Assembly (NCBI GenBank): GCA_025765615.1
Contig: JAIVFJ010000033.1
Span: 352,501 to 416,500, forward strand
Length of the DNA: 64,000 nucleotides
Origin: Zopfochytrium polystomum
Lineage: Eukaryota > Chytridiomycota > Chytridiomycetes > Chytridiales > Chytridiaceae
Direction: 5' to 3'
The notes under the pieces are model-generated. The model was not told the DNA's origin. It was given only the letters and a program-made list of their open reading frames with translations, and did no database searches. How positions within the stretch are numbered: position 1 is the stretch's first letter; each line of letters begins with the position of its first letter. The position numbers and the translations under genes are program-made. This document shows, one piece after another, positions 59,261 to 64,000 of this stretch.

Positions 59261-60438
59261 TAGGGTTTGCGGCTGCGGGGGAGAGGGGCTGTTGCTGATT
59301 TTCATCAATATATTAATACTATGAAAGGTCAGAAAATAAGTTTGAAACTCGCCGCTGGTGGTGGGATGCCTGAGTGGGTGCCTGCCTGATATGTAAGTAC
59401 GGCATAAAACGACAAGCCTAACCAAAGGGCTTTCTTGTGGTGAGTGGGCGGGGTTTGCCGTGGTCGAACGTGGGGCTGGAGAATGGCGGTAGCAAGTAAA
59501 AGTGTGGAGGGTGAGTGGCGGAAGGCCAGGCACTCATATGCTGTTTGGGCTCGTCTGCTTGCTGGGCATACTGCGCGGAAACAATGTTGGGGGGAAGCGG
59601 AGAAAGGAAGACGAGGCTGAAGGGGAAGTGGAAGGAGAATGGGGATGAGGGTTGAGTGGGGGATGTGGGCAGGGTCGGAGAAGAGTCGGTCAATGAGACG
59701 GGATTAACGAGGGTGAGGGGCGTGCTTGTAAATCCTGGTGAAGTAATAGTTTGTTTTGTAGAAAAGTCGGAGGCGGAAACGTTGGGCGGAGGTGGCCTCC
59801 GGTTTAATAGAGTAGCGCTGTTCGACTACCCGGCTGGGAGGCGGGAGCCCAGTGCGATGGCTGCTCCCCAACACGGTAGTTGTTTGTTTCAGGTGAATAG
59901 TGCCCAAAGAGAGAGTGTGCTGTGTGTGTGTGTGTGTGTTTGTGTGTGTGGTGTGTGTGTGTTTGTGCGGGCGGACGTGAGAAGGCTGATCGTGGAGCAA
60001 GAAAGTGAGTGATTTCTAACAAAGTCAAGTCCGTCTGTCTCTCGGTCTCAACTCGCTCACATCCGTCAAGTGTCTTAAGTGTCCCCAACGGGCGGATTCC
60101 CAAAGCCGATTCTATTACGAGGTAGTCAAGGCCTCATCATTCATCAAAGTAGAAGGTAGCAAGGCCGCCATGATTGCAGCACGGATTGCAGACTGAGAAG
60201 ACGTTGGTGTTGTGTTGGTGCAGCAACCTGAGTCCTGACTGCTGCTCACATCTGCAAAGGCATTGTTGCAAAAGCCTTCTTTGTGCCGCCCAGCCCATTA
60301 GAATGAGAAATTGCGCTGCTGTCAATCATACCCGTGTTCATGTACTGCGGAGTGCAAAAGACTGAAAGAAGGGCAAACTCAACACGAGGATCGTGGCCGT
60401 CACGGTGATTCGCCACCGCCGTGAGCGGGTTCCGACTG
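59261..60438. other. Intergenic between the tandem glucosyltransferases
   Basis: No gene supported. Includes a (GT)n microsatellite at 59917-59966. Short frames on both strands look random. Confidence 0.5.
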
Positions 60439-60492
60439 CCTGTCTCTCTCCCTCTCCGTTTTTCTCTGTCTCTTCCTCTCTCTTTCTCACTC

Positions 60493-60538
<46 letters not shown>

Positions 60539-60580
60539 TCTCCCTCCCTCTCTCTCTCTCTGTCTCTCTCCTCCCTTGTG
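60439..60580 (+). repeat. CT microsatellite before sterol glucosyltransferase 2
   Basis: About 140 bp of CT-rich repeat with pure (CT)n cores at 60493-60540, about 290 bp upstream of the start codon at 60872. Confidence 0.92.
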
Positions 60581-60871
60581 TCTTCTTTGCAGGCACCGAC
60601 AGACAGACGGAACCAATTCTGGATGGCCGACGATGGAATCTCATAAATAAAACACACAAGAAAGAAAGAAAGAAACAAACACACAGGCTGCAGGCTTGAG
60701 CTTTCCTGCTGTCGCCCGCCCGCCCTCCCCGCCCAGCGGCGCTGCTACCAATCCAACACAGTCCACCCCCCCCCCATCCTTCCCAACTACCACCTGCCTG
60801 TCGACCAACGCCTCCCTCCACCACCCTCGGTTCCTTCCCTCTCTCGGACCCTCATCCACACTCGAGCAACC

Positions 60872-62550
60872 ATGGCGCTCTTTGAATTCCAATCCGCCTC
60901 CGCCGCCGCCGCCGCCGCCCCTGCGGCCTACATCGGCTTCGCCCCCGTCTCCACCCTCCGCTCCTCGTGGATCACCCGCCTCACCCGTCCCCGTGCCCGA
61001 AGGCATCCCCCACTACCCCGGCCGCATCGCCTACTTTTTGATCCTGTGGGAGTCGGAGGTTACTCGGTACATGGTTGTCCCGTCCTTTCAGAACGATCCG
61101 AAGCTCATCAAGGTTCGTTGAGGCATATCGTGGGTCTCTGCGTTGTGTGTGCCTGTGCGTGTACTCGTGCGTGATTGATTGTCTGGGCGCGGACAGACGT
61201 GCAGGATGACAATTTTTTTTTGACCTCCGAGTCGCGAAAACCAGCCATTTCTGCGCGAGATCACTAGCATTCAGGCAGATGCGTCAGCTTCGTCCGAGGA
61301 AAAAATTCAATCTTGGCTTCGCGACCATCCTGCCCACGAGGTCGATTTCATCGGCTTCTGCAATCGGCTCAAGGAAGAAATGCACGATTTTGCGTCGCAA
61401 TGGAGAAAAGGCTCATTAAAGGTATTTTCGATAGAGAGTACCCCGAATTTCCCCTCACAAATTCCCTCAGTACAATACATTCTGGAGCAACAACACCTAC
61501 TTGTTGAGGCTCTGGCCGATTTCGCTCTTTCATCGAAAACGGCACCGTCGCAGTCCCTCACTTTGCCAGGTTCGTCGTCCCTTCGACGCAGCAAATCCAC
61601 CTCCAGGGTGCCGGCCCCTGAAAACTCGCGCGTCGCGAGGGCGCTCAGGAACATCTCGGCGTCAGCCTCTCCCCATCAACTTCCGGCCTACGCGCCGCCG
61701 CCGCCACCGCGGACGGAACCGCTCCGCCACCGGCACAGCCTGCGCCGCGACGATTCTGTCTTCTCGATCTCGCTCAACAACGACGGCCGCGTCGACGTCA
61801 CGCTCGGCTCCGACCACGACTCTGACTCGAACGGCCCGTCATCGGACGGACGCGTCGACCTGCAGTTCTCGGAGGCGCCGCCTGACTACCTCGCGTCGAT
61901 CGTGCAGTCCCACTCGGAGCTCAGGAGGTCGGTTTGGTGCGATCGCCACTCGGCCGACTCTGTCCCGGCCCTCAATATCGTCATTCAGATTGTAGGCTCG
62001 CGCGGCGACGTCCAGCCGTTCGTCGCACTCGCAAAAGAGCTGGTGCGGTACGGCCACCGCGTTCGCTTGGCGACCCATTCGACGTTCCGCAAGTTTGTCA
62101 CCGAGAATGGAATCGAGTTTTATCCGCTGGCTGGTGATCCGAACGATCTGATGGCGTACATGGTGAAGAGTAAGTGCATTCGTTCGACTTTACCCGATTT
62201 TGTTGCCACCTGTCTCACCACCTCCCACCACTGCGCCATCAATATTATCAGACCCGGGCCTTCTTCCGGGCCTCTCGTCCATCCGTGCCGGCGACGTCCG
62301 CAAAAAGCGTGAAATGATCACCGCCATCCTCGACTCGGCGTGGAATTCTTGCGTCGATTCTGATCCCGATGACCCCGACGCCACCCCGTTCGAGGCCGAC
62401 GCCATTATTGCCAACCCGGTATCGTTCGCCCACATCCACTGCGCGGAGCGGCTCATGGTGCCGTGCCACATCATCTTCACCATGCCGTGGAGCCCGACCA
62501 CTGCATTCTCAAATCCCTTGACGAACGTGAATTGTACGTGTACCGCCGTT

Positions 62551-62584
<34 letters not shown>

Positions 62585-64000
62585 GACAAAGTGCTGACTC
62601 CGCAACGACATCAAAGATTCCACTGCATGGTCACACTTTTGCTCCTACGAGCTGGTGGACGTTTTGACCTGGGAAGGCCTTGGCGACATTGTCAATAACT
62701 TTAGGAAAAGCACGCTGGGCCTCGCAAAGCTTTCTCCCAAGGGCGGCCCGACAATAATGAAAGTCCTCGAGGTGAAAGCTCGTCGTAGTTTGTGGATGAC
62801 CTGGATCGTTCTCATGCTCTTTTATTACGCTAATGTTAAGGTCCCGCATACTTACATCTGGAGCGAAGCGTTGATTCCAAAGCCGGCTGACTGGGGCGCT
62901 CATATTGGTGGGTCCGCCGCCGAAATGGTACCCCTCTCACAATCGCTTCAGATATCACTGGCTTCATCTTCTTGGACCTGGCAAGCGCTTACACGCCTCC
63001 CCAAGACCTTGTTGACTTTCTCGCGGCGGGTCCACCACCCGTGTATATTGGTAGAGAGTGACCGCAGACCGTAACCGACGGTTTTACTTACTCCCCCTGA
63101 ACGTGAACGAACTAGGGTTCGGCTCCATCGTTGTCGACGACCCAGATGCGTTAACTGCGACCATCTTTGAAGCTATTAAAATTGCCAACGTACGTGCAAT
63201 CGTGTCGAAAGGGTGGGGTGGTCTCGGCGGTGCGGGTAAAGATGTGCCCGACGGCGTTTATATGATCGGAAACTGCCCGCACGACTGGCTGTTCAAGCAA
63301 GTTTCGGCCGTCGTGCATCATGGTGGTGCTGGAACGACGTCGGCTGGGCTGAAGGCAGGAAAGCCCACGGTCGTGGTTCCCTTTTTTGGAGACCAAAGCT
63401 TTTGTGAGTCCAAGTCGATACGACCGTGCGTGTCGTCCAACTAACCGAAGGTTTCAACCTACAAAAAAGGGGGAGCCATGATCGCCTCCATCCAAGCCGG
63501 CCCTCCCCCGATCCCCTTCAAAAAGCTCACCGCCGACCGCCTAGCATCGGCCATCCAGTTCTGCTTCGCACCAGCCGTCGTCCAAGCCGCCGCCCTCGCC
63601 GGTGCCCGCATCACCGCCGAAAACGGCGCCGCCGCCACGGCCCGCAGCTTCCACGCCCATCTCCCGCTCGACGCCATGCGCTGCGACGTCGACCCGCACC
63701 GCACCGCTCGATGGTACCTCCCCACCCTCGGCAAAAAAGTCTCCGACGACGCCCTCGCCGCGCTCACCGCCCGCTCCGGCGGCGAGGCCCCGCAACACGA
63801 GCCGCTCCGCTTCCGCCGCTGGGAAACCGCCGGCCTCGTCCTCGCCAGTCGCAACGGCACCCTCTCCCGCCGCTCGCCGTCGCCGAATCCCTCCACCGCC
63901 CGAGCCGTCGTCGACTCGGCCATCTCGCACGCCCGCGCCGCGATCTCGGCAGCATCGGCCGCTATTACGCCCCAGCTCATCATCCTCCAGCGCGGCGCCG
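60872..64000 (+). CDS. Sterol 3-beta-glucosyltransferase, copy 2 (tandem paralogue, cut by right edge)
   Basis: Same domain order and intron positions as copy 1 but a shorter N-terminus (MALFEFQSAS, then YIGFAPVSTLRSSWIT). Core motifs: ALNIVIQIVGSRGDVQPFVA, RLATHSTFRKFVTENGIEFY, SIRAGDVRKKREMITAILD, HIHCAERLMVPCHIIFTMPW, VDVLTWEGLGDIVNNFRKST, VPHTYIWSEALIPKP, VVHHGGAGTTSAGLKAGKPT and VVPFFGDQSF, then WGAMIASIQAGPPPIPFKKL. The C-terminal extension runs off the window. Two single-base breaks: an extra base near 60980, and one base missing near 61500 relative to copy 1. Introns and linkers have diverged while the catalytic core is nearly identical, pointing to an older tandem duplication under selection. 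A long T-run (62551-62583) lies in an intron. Confidence 0.88.

Overview
The window looks like nuclear DNA of a fungus, most likely a zoosporic (chytrid-type) one. The reasons are: many short GT-AG introns in almost every gene; GC-rich, alanine/proline-rich coding sequence; a four-exon gene for a 161-residue tropomyosin of the fungal Cdc8 size; a CSL (CBF1/Su(H)/LAG-1) transcription factor; and a delta-24 sterol reductase next to sterol glucosyltransferases, a combination expected outside Dikarya. I saw no prokaryotic features (operons, Shine-Dalgarno sites, CRISPR) and no rRNA. The chytrid assignment is inference, not a database result.

Layout. 1-20.3 kb is a run of minus-strand housekeeping and regulatory genes: GNL1-type permuted GTPase (cut by the left edge), short-form tRNase Z, CSL transcription factor, tropomyosin, a BTB/elongin-C-like leucine-rich-repeat protein, a 922-residue protein ending in an Hsp20 domain, and a CBS-domain (AMPK-gamma-like) protein. 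NOP2 rRNA methyltransferase follows on the plus strand (21.1-23.6 kb). An ankyrin plus AIG1/septin-like GTPase lies at 24.8-27.3 kb (minus).

28-40 kb is the accessory part. Two copies of a PQQ-type beta-propeller gene stand in inverted orientation (28.0-29.6 kb plus, 38.4-40.0 kb minus) around a lower-GC stretch. That stretch holds a complete-looking 2,694-bp Tc1/mariner-type transposon (170-bp terminal inverted repeats, TA target duplication, DD34E transposase, and a second convergent gene) and broken coding sequence of unknown family. A tRNA-like gene follows at 40.7 kb.

41.4-64 kb holds a frame-broken membrane-anchored gene, a DUF4139 (MuiA-family) gene, a TPR/beta-helix/DUF4470 gene (minus), then three plus-strand sterol genes in a row: delta-24 sterol reductase and two tandem sterol 3-beta-glucosyltransferases, the second cut by the right edge. 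Each of the three has a long CT-rich simple repeat shortly before its start codon.

Quality warning: several genes (GNL1, tRNase Z, ankyrin-GTPase, the 41-43 kb gene, the sterol genes) carry one or more single-base frame breaks, most reading as one extra base. Seven others (tropomyosin, LRR, Hsp20, NOP2, DUF4139, TPR-helix, transposon accessory gene) splice cleanly. Breaks are described in place; nothing was corrected.
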